From Eudromia elegans (lineage: Eukaryota; Chordata; Aves; Tinamiformes; Tinamidae), in NCBI GenBank assembly GCA_003342815.1, contig PTEX01000119.1, forward strand, positions 2,354,275-2,418,274: 64,000 nucleotides of DNA. Direction: 5' to 3'. The position numbers and the translations under genes are program-made. The notes beneath the pieces are model-generated. The model was not told the DNA's origin and ran no database searches. It saw only the letters and a program-made list of their open reading frames with translations. Shown in pieces: positions 12,754-22,281 of the stretch (the first letter of the stretch is position 1; the number at the start of each line of letters is the position of its first letter).

Positions 12754-13789
12754 TTCAACTAAACAGTGCAGAATGTGTAATTGACAGCAATGGATATTGT
12801 AACAATGTTAGCTAAATTATGCTAAATGAAAAATAAATCAGGGTCTCCCTTATTTCTTTGAGATGATATGTGGTATATTTTGTTAAATTAAAAAAAAAAA
12901 ATCCCTTGCACATAAGATGGAAGGAATAGTACAGTCAGTAAAAGGATGCAGGGGCAATTTCTGATTATGCTTTTAATTATATGAATATTTTTTTCATTGG
13001 GGGTTTTCCTCAGCAAGAATAATCAGTTTGTCCCCCATAAAAATTCTTAAGGTCCTATTCTTACATTCAATGAGGGTATTTTGGGTCATAGTTGTGAAGA
13101 TTCAGTTTAGAGCACAATTTCAGTGAACATTAAATTATTGTAAAGAAAGACTCACTACAATATGAACTCTAAAGCTGCTATAGCAAAGAATCAGTACATG
13201 TTAAGCAGTTTCCAGAGATCATAGTTGTATGTTTTATCTAAATCTCTCTTTGGCCCTGATCTTTGTCCTTGTGATGTGTGTATAAATAGAGATGAAGTTG
13301 GAAAAGAGCTATGATGGCTTCTTTGAGCACAACAGAGACATTATCAAAGACAGAATGCTTTTTACAGATCACAGATTGCGTTTTACAAATCAACTTAAGG
13401 AATTACACAAGGTGCAAAAAGAATCACCAAATGATTCAAGGAGCAGGAGTAAATGTTTTTAGTGAGATGTATAAAGAGTTTTTACACTTTAGAGAAATGC
13501 CTGAGAAGTGACTTGATTACAGTTTATAAGTATTATCAAAGGGAGAAAATGCCAGTTGCTGAAGAACTTTGTAATTTTACAGACAGAAAAAGACTTAATA
13601 AAATCTAGAGACAGAAATCAAAATCAAAATAATGCATGCATTTTTTAACAGTGAGAGTGATTAAGCCCTGCAATAAGCATTAGCAGATTCTTCTTTTCTT
13701 CAAATAAACACTGTCTACATTCTGGGAAGCATGAATACAAAAAAGTTACCAAATTTTATATGTCTGTAATTGGATGACATATAATATTT

Positions 13790-13810
13790 TATGATTCTAT
13801 GATTCTATTT
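13790..13810 (+). repeat. possible CR1 3'-terminal 8-mer remnant
   Basis: TTTTATGATTCTATGATTC resembles the (ATTCTATG)n terminus of CR1 in plus orientation, but the conserved tail upstream (CCTTCCAACC) is not readable. It may be a decayed tail or chance. Confidence 0.3.
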
Positions 13811-15349
13811 GATCTAGGATATTTTTGACTGGAATAGGCAGGGAAAAGGAAGAGCTGAATTAATTGATTTAGTCAACTTAGCTTTTCTTTTACTTCTATT
13901 TAACATCCTTTATAGGCTACAAGAAAAGAGTGAGCACCTCTAAAGTGCAATTTACAGCAAGAGCTTAACAGAGATGCTATGTATTATCCTTTGGTAATTG
14001 AATCTCTCTGTATTCACTACAGTAGGAGGGTAGATAAAGTTGGTCTGATAATTCTGCAAGTTACTATTTTGCTAAATGAGAATTTTGGGCAAGAACTCTG
14101 TTTTGTAGGGAAGATACAACTCATCTACTGCTATGACAATATTTCTTAACTGGTTAAGAGAGAGCTCCCTGAATTGGCACGAGTAACATAAGATGAATCT
14201 TAAGTTAGAAGACACACAGTATTAACTGATCATTTTTTCAGAGACATTTTGTAGTATAATTCAGTATCCAATATAAATCAAATGCTTTCTTAGTTTTGGA
14301 AAACCTATTTAGAAAGAATTTTGGGAGTGTCTAGACACTTTCTTCCAAAGCTACACCCACAAAGAAGTCTGATAGCTCACCCTATTACCCTTTAGTTCCA
14401 TAATAATGGGTTGTAAGAAAAAAAAATTCAAGGAAAACAATCAACTTTAGCATTCAGGAGCAGTTAGAAAAGATACTGAATGAGAGAAGAGTATGATTCT
14501 TCAGAGAATGTTTGCTAGAGTAAGTTTGCTAGCTATGAATTTCAGTGCTGAGATTAGGTGTGTTATTCAGAGTTAGTGACTGACTAAGGATTTCAACAGA
14601 CTAGGTGTTTCTAGATATACAGAGCTAAGGGCAGAAGAACTGTTATTAGACACAGAGCCCAGACAATTTAAGGTTTCTGTGATACTAATCTAAGTTTTTC
14701 TTTAAAGATAAGAATGACATGGGACCATCTGAATTTTGCAAAACTTGAACGAAAATAAATGAACACTTAAAATTAATTTTATAATATTCAAAAGTTTTTA
14801 GTCACTTTTCTGAACGTGACTGTTGTGGAGGGGATAAACATCCTGGTTTTGCTTCTTGTTGGCTTCAGTGTGCAGAACTTAATTTTGTTCTTGTAATGTC
14901 ATGGAATGAACCAAGTTCTTACTGTGGAGCTCAAAAACTTTAGAAGCTTATACAGATTAACTAAACGATGAATTTAAGTGGAATAATAGAAAAACTTTAC
15001 AAGCTTAGACAGACAAGATTATCCAGGTTGAAAATGTATCCAGTTCCATGCTTTGATTGCAAAGTAGTGTAATTTCTTAATTATTATTTTGTACAATATC
15101 TACATGAACAGCTATTTTATTATTGATGCTCTGATCAAACTTTCATTGAAAAGCACTTCTATATAAAGTTCCTCATAAACTAGGGACTAAATTGTGTTTT
15201 ATAGACAATAATTTTCATTATTTCTGTTGGGTGGACTCTTTACTTCTTTTAAGCTTTGCATTGTATTGGCTTTGCATTTAAAGGAACTTCCAACCTTGGA
15301 TAAAGAAACAGTTTACAATTTGTCTACAAGTGAGGTGATCAGTTTCCAA

Positions 15350-15537
15350 GTATGAGAGAGCACTGGAACACAGGATGTCAAGAGTAGTTGCGGAGTCTCC
15401 TTCTCTGGAGATCTTCAAAACCCACTTGAATGCTACCCTGTGCCATGTGCTCTAGGTGTTCCTGTTTGAGTAAGGGGGTTGGACTAGACGATCTCTTGAG
15501 GTACCTTCCAACCTCCACCATTCTGTGATTGTGTGAT
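15350..15537 (+). mobile_element. CR1 LINE 3' end
   Basis: Plus-strand CR1 tail: AGAGCACTGGAACA, then GAGTCTCCTTCTCTGGAGAT, CTTCAAAACCCACTTG, CCTGTGCCATGTGCTCTAG (end of ORF2 with its TAG stop), then TTGGACTAGACGATCTC, CCTTCCAACC and the terminal ATTCTGTGATTGTGTGAT. It covers the last ORF2 codons (the LEIFKTHL region) plus the short 3'UTR. The moderate divergence points to an older insertion than the 20.5-22.2 kb copy. Confidence 0.92.
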
Positions 15538-15768
15538 GACATGCACGAGAGATTTCTACATGTAGCTTAGGGACCCTTCCTGGAATAGTATTATAAACGT
15601 GTATGCTTATTACCAATATCCCTAGCCATAAAAGAAGGCAGTATTAAAATTCCAGTGAGTCTCCTAGTTAATTTTTCATTTATGTTCTTTCTGCCTTTCT
15701 TAAACATGTATGTGATACTAGTCACCAGACAAATAAACACTGATTGAAAAACCAGGACAGAACAAATA

Positions 15769-15810
15769 ATATATATACATATACATATATACATATATAT
15801 TGCATATATA
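15769..15810. repeat. (TA)/(ATAC) microsatellite
   Basis: Alternating TA and ATACAT units (ATATATACATATACATATAT and similar). Likely length-polymorphic. Confidence 0.85.
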
Positions 15811-17826
15811 GCAATGATGAATGATGACAATCTCTGGTTTTCTGAGTAGATAACAAATAAGTTTACATTCCTGTTTTACTGTCTTTTTACATTACAGGTT
15901 ATATTACGTTAAATAAGACATAAGCTAAAAGCAATGAAATATTCTAATGCTTTCTGACATGAAAAAGAATTTGAAACAGAGCCAATATTAAATATGAAGA
16001 TTACCCCCATGGTCTTTTATCAGACCAAAAATCTAGCAGAAGAATAATTCTAATATCCCTCCCTCACACCTTGCTTTCTTGTAAAGTTGACACTTTATTC
16101 AGGCTTTAAAATGTTTGAACAATGATGAGAATATGCTCAAGATACAACAGTTGATATTAAAGGTATGGTTGAATACTGTATTGAATTAACACTTTTTTTT
16201 TCTTGAGTTCACTCACAAGAGAAGATATAAGTGAAGAAAAATATGTCCATTTAGAAAAAGAATTACTCTTCTCTTCAGAACACTGTAGGAGAATTTAGTA
16301 ATTTACTTTATCTTGTCTTTACCAGAAAAGTGGAAAATAATGACAAAACACTCAGCGTAGCTATTGACTTCTGATACTGAAATTTACTTCAAGGTAATCT
16401 CCACACTAATGAAATCCTCTTGATGTAATTATTCCTCTTCAGGAATTTTTTAAGCTTTTCTGCTTTTATTGACTTGTTCAAATGGACAACTATTTTGTCT
16501 TTCTTTTTTCTTCAACAACAACATCGATTTTTCTAAAATAAAACAGTCAATCAGTGTTCTCTGAATTTTAAGTGCAAAACAGTTACCACCTCAAAGCAAT
16601 CTCTGGTTCTGAACACTGTTCCCAGTTTCTCTTCTGGTAAAAGTTTTCACCTGGAATGGTTTCTATTTTCATACTTACAGATCTATTCACCATTGAAACA
16701 TAGAATAGATTCTGATTGTTTCACTTGTGTTTCCTATGAAGATTTCATAAATCAATGTTATTTACATTCAAGTTACTTGCACCTGCACAATGAATAATAT
16801 TCTTGGATTGAAGGTTGCCAAGCAGCAAACTTCGAATATGAAAGAGAGTCAGGAGGTTTTGAAATGGGCTTTTCAGAAATCTGGAAGAAATTTCCAATGC
16901 TAAGATCAGCATTAAAAGTCTAAATAAAGGCATTAAATAGTACTATTTCATTAAGTAATCAAATTTAATTATTTCATGAGACAGCTTGCGGTAATGAGTT
17001 ACACTCTAGTCACAGGCCTGAGCATTTCATATTGTTTAACCATATATAACCATAATGAGTTTATGAATATATACCTGTTGCCACATGAAAAAGGACTAAT
17101 GGTTAAGTCACAGTTACCTGATGGGTCCACTGTATCTATGCATGTCTCTTAAAGAATAGCTGTTAAAGGATGAGTGCAATCAGAATTGATAACATAAGAC
17201 AATATTGCAGAGAGTTGGTTCCATGTAAGTAAACAGCGGAGAAATATTCAGACAACATTACAAAACAGTATTCACAATAAGCATTTATTTTTGCCCAATC
17301 TCTTTTTTTTTTTTTTTTTGATAGATTTATCCATTAATATAAAGTTGCGAGAAATTCTAGAGGTTGCTAATTTAATACATGAGTTGCCCTGCTTTAATTA
17401 TACTTTTCTTCCTTGGGATATCAAAGTAGGACTGAATGAAAAGTATGTTGAAAGTAGTGGAATGAAAAGAAAAAGACCAGTTAAATGTTCTAAAAGGCAT
17501 GAACATCAACTTTTGGAATCTGATTTTAATGTTTCTTAACCTGCTAGAAAATAGCATGTGAGATGGGTGTGTCAAAATGGACAGCAGATTAGAGTCAACC
17601 ATAGTCAAAGTAGTTAATTCTTTCTCAAAATAAGTGGAATGATTGTTAAATGGGCATCTGGGAATGCATAGGATAGGTCTATACTGTGGATAATTTATTT
17701 TCTGGATTTTTTTTTCCTTAGGATGTCCCTAATGTCCATTAGGATATCACTATGATTATTAACATTTATGGCATTTTGATTTTGAGATCTTGCATCATAG
17801 TTATGATATATTCGATTCTGATTTGC

Positions 17827-17860
17827 AATATCTATACTGAAGGAATATCTATACTGAAGA
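17827..17860 (+). repeat. 17-bp tandem duplication, two copies
   Basis: AATATCTATACTGAAGG is followed directly by AATATCTATACTGAAGA, 16 of 17 bases identical. A local slippage duplication. Confidence 0.85.
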
Positions 17861-18379
17861 ATGACTGAGGTACAGCATATTATTAAATGTTGTCATCTGT
17901 GCTTTCACTGACTAATGTTTTCATTTCTCAATTTTAACTTTTTTTTTTTTTTTAACCATCATTTTTGGAAAAACAGTCAGCAAAATAATCTTGTTTTTCA
18001 AATTGTCCATTGTTCCACCCCAGTGAATATATGACTTAGATATCATGTGATCAAGAGTAGTCTGCATGGGTTCACAATCAGAAAACTGTGTTTAACAAAC
18101 CTGAGAACTTTCTATGATATAAGGCTTGGCTGCACATATTAGTAGGGGGCAATGTATTTTGTCTACCTTGAATTCAGTGTGACACTGTCTCCTACAACAT
18201 CTTCATAAGCAAAATCTAGATGAACACAAAATGAGGTAGACTGAGATTTGGCTGAAAAACAGAGCGATGAGGGTTGTGATCAGTGGTGCAAAATCCAGTT
18301 GGAGGCCTGTAGCTAGTAGTGTTTCCCAGGGTCAATGGCTGGTCCAATATTGTTCAACTTATCTATAATATGGATGAAG

Positions 18380-18608
18380 AGACAGATTGAAACACAAGAA
18401 GTTCCATCTATATGTGAGAAAGAACTTCTCCCCTTTGAGGGTGACCTGGACAGGCTACCTAGAAAGGTTGTGAAGTCTCTGGAGATCTTTAAAATCCACC
18501 TAGACATGACCCTGTGCCCATGCTCCGGGTGTCCCTGCTTGAGCAGGGGGGTTTGAGCTAGATGATCTCTAGAGGTCCCTTCCAATCTGATCCATTCTGT
18601 GATTCTGT
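18380..18608 (+). mobile_element. CR1 LINE 3' end nested in the old CR1
   Basis: The host CR1 reads to AATATGGATGAAG, equivalent to the NDLDEG codons, and resumes at TTCACCCTCAGAAAGTTTG, equivalent to CSLSKF. Between them lies a second CR1 end in the same orientation: GAAACACAAGAAGTTCCATC, GAGGGTGACC, GTGAAGTCTCTGGAGATC, then TTTGAGCTAGATGATCTC, CCCTTCCAATC and the tail ATTCTGTGATTCTGTG. Nesting shows the relative age of the two insertions. The left boundary is by eye. Confidence 0.8.
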
Positions 18609-18857
18609 GTCAGAATTCACCCTCAGAAAGTTTGTTGATGATACAAAATAGGGAGGAATGGCTGATACAGCAGCTCTGCTCCATTTCAGAGGGACCTGGA
18701 CAGGGTCCTACAAATGCAGGGCTCTGCACCTTGGGAGGAAGAACCTCATGCACCAGGACAGGCTGTGATTTGACCTGTGAAGAGAAGGATCTGAGAGTCT
18801 GGTGGACAATCAGACCGTGAGTCAGCAATGTGCTGCTGTGGACAAGAAGACCAGTTG

Positions 18858-18904
18858 TATTAGGGTACTAATGCAGTTATTATTAGGGTACTAATGCAAT
18901 GTTA
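18858..18904 (+). repeat. 23-bp tandem duplication inside the old CR1
   Basis: TATTAGGGTACTAATGCA occurs at 18858-18875 and again at 18881-18898. In the other CR1 copies the corresponding place has one unit (codons for GILGCIK), so the second is a slippage duplication that arose within this copy. It lies 20-odd bases before the 110-bp insert. Confidence 0.85.
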
Positions 18905-18921
18905 TAAGTAGGTCCAGTGAG

Positions 18922-19031
18922 GATTAAGTAACTAGTTTAGGATTAAACAACAGCAAGCTTGGGCAAGTCCCAGAGCAAGCAGGTGCTTCACATGTATCTC
19001 TGACACATCTCTGGCAATATACTTCAACACT
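18922..19031 (+). repeat. 110-bp duplicated unit, copy A (uninterrupted; inserted in old CR1)
   Basis: Starts GATTAAGTAACTAGTTTAGG and ends ATATACTTCAACACT. It matches, without a mismatch, 20512-20520 joined to 22181-22281. The surrounding old CR1 aligns on both sides (left TAGGTCCAGTGAGGATT against CAGGTCAAGGGAGGTGATT; right CTCTCCATAACC against CTCTCTACTCAG), so these bases are an insertion relative to CR1. It has no terminal inverted repeats, no TG..CA ends and no poly-A. A weak internal stem (GCTTGGG against CCC..AAGC around 18957-18982) is visible. Its origin is open: a short-range templated copy, or a very short mobile unit. Confidence 0.85.
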
Positions 19032-19343
19032 CTCCATAACCGTTCTTGATGAGGCCACTTCTAGAGTACTCTGTCCAGTTCTGGATCACCCAGTGCAAGA
19101 GAGACATAGAGCTACTGCAGCAAGTTCAGTGAAGGACTGCTAAAATGACTGAGGGATTGGAGCATCTCTCATAGAGGACAGATAGAGAGAGATGGAACAA
19201 TTTAGTTCTCTTTCAGAAAAAAGAAAATTGAGGTGAGATAGCTGAAAGTATCAGTTGGTGCAAGTATCTGAACGGAAGGTGTATAGAAGATGGATCCAGA
19301 CTGAAACACAAGTTTCATCTGAACATGAGGAAAAACTTCTACA

Positions 19344-20511
19344 AAAAAGTATTAGTAATCAGTTTTCTAGTTCAGTATTTATCCTTTTACATGTTTATTA
19401 ATACTTTTAATCTTTGACATATTTTTAGGCTAGAGCTTGGTTTGAACTGAGTTCAAATGGTGTTAAAACTTTCAGATTGCTTTAACTATAATGGAAGCCT
19501 TAGGAAAAATCTTAAATGAGAGTATTTCGAAATGAATTGTCACTAGTTTATGCGTGCCCTTGAGCAGGATTAGCATTTCTGTCAGTTACCTCTATCTTCA
19601 TGATATGGCACATTCAGCTTTACTGTTAGTATGGAAGTAAGCAGAGAAGCAATTTGTTAAATGATGAAGTCTTGAGCAGATCCAAATACTTGCTTCCATG
19701 CTGAAGCTATATGATTTTGTATGGATATCTATGGAATTAAAATTATTATTTTTTATTGTTGCCAGTACTGTGTTTGCTTCATATCATATTTCAGTTGTTT
19801 CTGCCTCTGCAAAGTCATGAGTAATACACTCATGCAGTTACATTTTAATTAGTTTCTACCATTCTACTAATTTGCAATGTTCAAAGCCAATGAGTTTTGA
19901 GAAGATTCTTATTTTCTTCAAGTGGGCTTTGACTGGTACTCTAGTGAGGGTTCTCTCTGTAAGTCCTCAGCAGACTTTTCCAAAGTTAGAAAGTTCTGCC
20001 TTATTGATGGTTACACATATGTGCAGTCCAGGCACAACTCTCCACCATCACTTAACAGCAATGCAAAGTGGTCAAGAACTGAGAAAAACCTCACTAGCAG
20101 AGGTAGGATTCATTTACTTAAGTGGAGATGCCTGGGGCCATTTTAGATCCCCCCCCTGTTCCCACCACAGCTGAAGTACCACAAGGCTTTTTTTTTTTGC
20201 CTTTTTTTTTTCCTGGGAAAATGAGCTTTAGGAGTGACAGAGGGCACCCACATGCTAAGGCATGCAACTCCCACGAATAATATATAGTAACAATGGAAGA
20301 ATTCTTTAATCCAAATGTGCGTTGTAAAGTGCCTGTTTGTTTGTATAGTTCCTTTTTCTTTGGCATCTTTATGAACATTGTGAATTTTTGTTTCATAGTA
20401 TGTAAAAAATGCCTCATTCATAGTTGCTGGCTGCAAATTGTACATTATTTGGTAATTAATTTGCGGATCGATCTCAGTTTCCTTCCTTTCCTGCTCCTAG
20501 TGTTGTGCAAA
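19344..20511. other. AT-rich non-coding DNA between the old and young CR1
   Basis: No gene or repeat family recognised. T-rich runs at about 20188-20212. The 100-codon frame at 19872-20174 shows no domain and overlaps others in a second plus frame, so I do not call it. Confidence 0.55.
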
Positions 20512-20520
20512 GATTAAGTA
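20512..20520 (+). repeat. 110-bp duplicated unit, copy B, left 9 bases
   Basis: GATTAAGTA directly precedes the 3' end of the minus-strand CR1. The same nine bases open copy A, followed there at once by ACTAGTTT. So this is the left end of copy B, cut off by the CR1 insertion. The last three bases, GTA, are one side of the CR1 target duplication. Confidence 0.85.
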
Positions 20521-22177
20521 GAATCATAGAATGGCTAGGGTTGGAAGGGACCTGTAGAGGTCATCTAGTCCAACCCCCCTGCACACGCAGGGTCCCCTAG
20601 AGCATGTGGCACAGGGTGATGTCCAGGTGGGTTTTGAAGATCTCCAGAGAAGGAGACTCCACCACCTCTCTGGGCAGCCTGTTCCAGTGCTCTGTCACCC
20701 TCACCGTTAAGAAATTCTTCCTCAAGTTCCTGTGGAACTTTTGGTGCCTCAATTTTTGGCCATTTCCCCTAGTTCTATCACTAGCCACCACTGAGAAGAG
20801 GCCAGCTCCCTCCTCCTCACTCCCTTCCTTGAGATATTTATATACATTGATCAGATCCCCTCTCAGTCTTCTCTTCTCCAGGCTGAAGAGGCCCAGCTCT
20901 CTCAGCCTTTCCTCACAGGGCAGATGTTCCAGACCCCTAATCATCTTTGTGGCCCTGTGCTGGACTCTCTCTAGCAGCTCCACATCCCTCCTGCACTGGG
21001 GAGCCCAGAACTGCACACAGGACTCGAGGTGCGGCCTCACCAGGGCTGAGTAGAGAGGCAGAATCACCTCCCTTGACCTGCTGGAGATGCTCTGCTTAAT
21101 GCACCCCAAGATCCCATTGGCCTTCTTGGCCACGAGGGCACACTGCTGCCTCATGGTCAACTTGTCGTCCACCATGACACCGAGGTCCCTCTCTGCGGGG
21201 CTGCTCTCCAGGAGGTCGGTCCCCAGCCTGTAGGCATGTCTAGGGTTATTCCTCCCCAGGTGCAGGACCCTACACTTGCCCTTGTTGAACTTCATGAGGT
21301 TACTCGCCGCCCAGCTGTCCAGTCTGTCCAGGTCCCTCTGGATGGCAGCACAGCCCTCAGGGCTGTCAGCTATTCCTCCCAGCTTAGTATCATCAGCAAA
21401 CTTGCTGAGGGAGCACTCCATCCCTTCATCTAGGTCGTTAATGAATAAATTGAACAGGACCGGACCGAGGACTGACCCCTGGGGGACACCACTATCCACA
21501 GGCCTCCAGCTGGACTCAGCACCGCCGATTACTACTCTCTGGGCCCTGTCATTTAGCCAGTTCCTAATCCACCTCACTGTCCACTCATCTAACCCACTCT
21601 TCTGGAGCTTGCCCAGGAGGATGCCGTGAGGGACGGTGTCAAAAGCCTTACTGAAGTCCAGATAGATGACATCCACCGCTCTGCCCTCATCTATCCATCT
21701 AGTCACCCCATCATAGAAGGCTATCAGGTTAGTCAAGCATGATCTCCCCTTGGTGAACGCATGCTGGCTACTCCTGAGCACCTTCTTCTCCTTCATGTGC
21801 CTGGAAACAGCAGTCAGGATGACCTGCTCCATTACTTTCCCAGGGACAGAGGTCAGGCTCACCGGCCTGTAGTTGCCCGGCTCCTCCTTCTTGCCTTTTT
21901 TGAAGACCGGGGTGACATTGGCTTTCCTCCAGTCCTCTGGCACCTCCCCCGTTCTCCAGGACCTTTCAAAGATGATGGAGAGCGGCTCGGCTAAGACGTC
22001 CGCCAGCTCACGTAGCACTCTGGGGTGCATCCCATCGGGGCCCATGGATTTGTGGGTGTTGAGTTTCCTCAGGTGCTCTCTAACCAAATCTTCCTCTACT
22101 CTGAGCAAGTCTTCCTCTCTCCAGTCCCTTCTCATTTCCCTAGTGTCAGGGACACTTAGGGGCTGCCCTTGAGAGTT
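20521..22177 (-). mobile_element. Young CR1 LINE, 5'-truncated, RT frame intact
   Basis: The 3' end is on the left: GAATCATAGAATGGCTAGGG is the reverse complement of the CR1 terminus. The 5' truncation is on the right at 22177. The element is about 1657 bp and holds the last 526 codons of ORF2 without a stop, then a 3'UTR of roughly 75 bp. Comparison with the uninterrupted 110-bp copy A gives exact borders: the empty site GATTAAGTAACTAG became GATTAAGTA, CR1, GTAACTAG, so there is a 3-bp duplication GTA (20518-20520 and 22178-22180). The endonuclease domain is absent, so it is immobile on its own. The open frame and clean match to the CR1 pattern mark it as the youngest CR1 fully inside the window. 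Confidence 0.95.
20597..22135 (-). CDS. CR1 ORF2 fragment: non-LTR reverse transcriptase (512 codons from first Met)
   Basis: This is the C-terminal part of the CR1 ORF2 polyprotein, the enzyme that primes reverse transcription of element RNA from nicked chromosomal DNA. Landmarks by residue: [10 protein letters not shown] 29-38, [13 protein letters not shown] 88-100, FTKGRS 127-132, motif [12 protein letters not shown] 158-168 (catalytic D160), motif [11 protein letters not shown] 216-225, motif C FADDT 246-250 (catalytic D248 and D249), [11 protein letters not shown] 321-331, then the conserved CR1 C-terminal region to [16 protein letters not shown] and a TAG stop. All three catalytic aspartates are present. 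The frame stays open 14 codons upstream of this Met to the truncation point at 22177, so the Met is internal, not the true ORF2 start. The endonuclease is missing and no promoter is present, so expression is unlikely. Plus-strand open frames across the same span are antisense shadows. Confidence 0.9.
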   Translation of the reverse strand: MRRDWREEDLLRVEEDLVREHLRKLNTHKSMGPDGMHPRVLRELADVLAEPLSIIFERSWRTGEVPEDWRKANVTPVFKKGKKEEPGNYRPVSLTSVPGKVMEQVILTAVSRHMKEKKVLRSSQHAFTKGRSCLTNLIAFYDGVTRWIDEGRAVDVIYLDFSKAFDTVPHGILLGKLQKSGLDEWTVRWIRNWLNDRAQRVVIGGAESSWRPVDSGVPQGSVLGPVLFNLFINDLDEGMECSLSKFADDTKLGGIADSPEGCAAIQRDLDRLDSWAASNLMKFNKGKCRVLHLGRNNPRHAYRLGTDLLESSPAERDLGVMVDDKLTMRQQCALVAKKANGILGCIKQSISSRSREVILPLYSALVRPHLESCVQFWAPQCRRDVELLERVQHRATKMIRGLEHLPCEERLRELGLFSLEKRRLRGDLINVYKYLKEGSEEEGAGLFSVVASDRTRGNGQKLRHQKFHRNLRKNFLTVRVTEHWNRLPREVVESPSLEIFKTHLDITLCHML

Positions 22178-22281
22178 GTAACTAGTTTAGGATTAAACAA
22201 CAGCAAGCTTGGGCAAGTCCCAGAGCAAGCAGGTGCTTCACATGTATCTCTGACACATCTCTGGCAATATACTTCAACACT
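22178..22281 (+). repeat. 110-bp duplicated unit, copy B, right part (with CR1 target duplication GTA)
   Basis: From 22181 to 22281 the sequence equals copy A 18931-19031 base for base. The preceding GTA (22178-22180) is the second copy of the CR1 target duplication. Right of 22281 (GTTCTGTAATATC) the two loci are unrelated. Unlike copy A, copy B sits in sequence I do not recognise as repetitive, so it is the better candidate for the donor. Confidence 0.85.

Larger units (their letters stand above)
11281..15349. other. AT-rich non-coding DNA, no gene recognised
   Basis: No exon or transposon recognised. It holds a C run near 11930, a possible CR1 tail remnant at 13790-13810, and an octamer motif inside a short inverted repeat at 12731-12753. 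The 66-codon frame at 13311-13511 has no recognisable domain or splice context. Confidence 0.55.
15538..18054. other. AT-rich non-coding DNA, no gene recognised
   Basis: Contains an ATAC/TA microsatellite at 15769-15810, a T run at 17303-17319 and a 17-bp tandem duplication at 17827-17860. Short open frames near 16745-16933 and 17291-17608 overlap on both strands and show no domain. Confidence 0.55.
18055..19343 (+). mobile_element. Old CR1 LINE, RT region of ORF2, composite and interrupted
   Basis: Alignable by eye over its length to the minus-strand CR1 at 20.5-22.2 kb. It starts in the RT domain (CATGGGTTCACAA, matching the codons around FTKGRS), passes the block before GVPQG (CCAGTTGGAGGCCTGTAG), the RT active-site region (FVDDTK from TTTGTTGATGATACAAAA; catalytic DD retained, first residue changed from the usual FADD), and the VDD..MRQQ block. 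It ends near 19343 in AACATGAGGAAAAACTTCT without a 3' tail. Many stops and indels make it non-functional. Three later events lie inside it: another CR1 tail (18380-18608), a 23-bp slippage repeat (18858 onward) and a 110-bp insert (18922-19031). Confidence 0.85.

Noticed and set aside
20604-22172. Plus-strand open frames of 65-149 codons
   Set aside because: They are antisense to the CR1 reverse transcriptase frame and encode no domain.
18928-22281. A 3.1-kb insertion flanked by 104-bp target duplications
   Set aside because: The old CR1 continues on both sides of the left copy, so 19032 onward belongs to the original locus and cannot be an insert. The nine bases GATTAAGTA left of the young CR1 show instead that copy B was split by that CR1.
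22178-22281. A small-RNA/CR1 chimera made by template switching at the CR1 5' end
   Set aside because: The unit's first nine bases lie on the other side of the CR1, so the unit was there before the CR1 and was not copied together with it.
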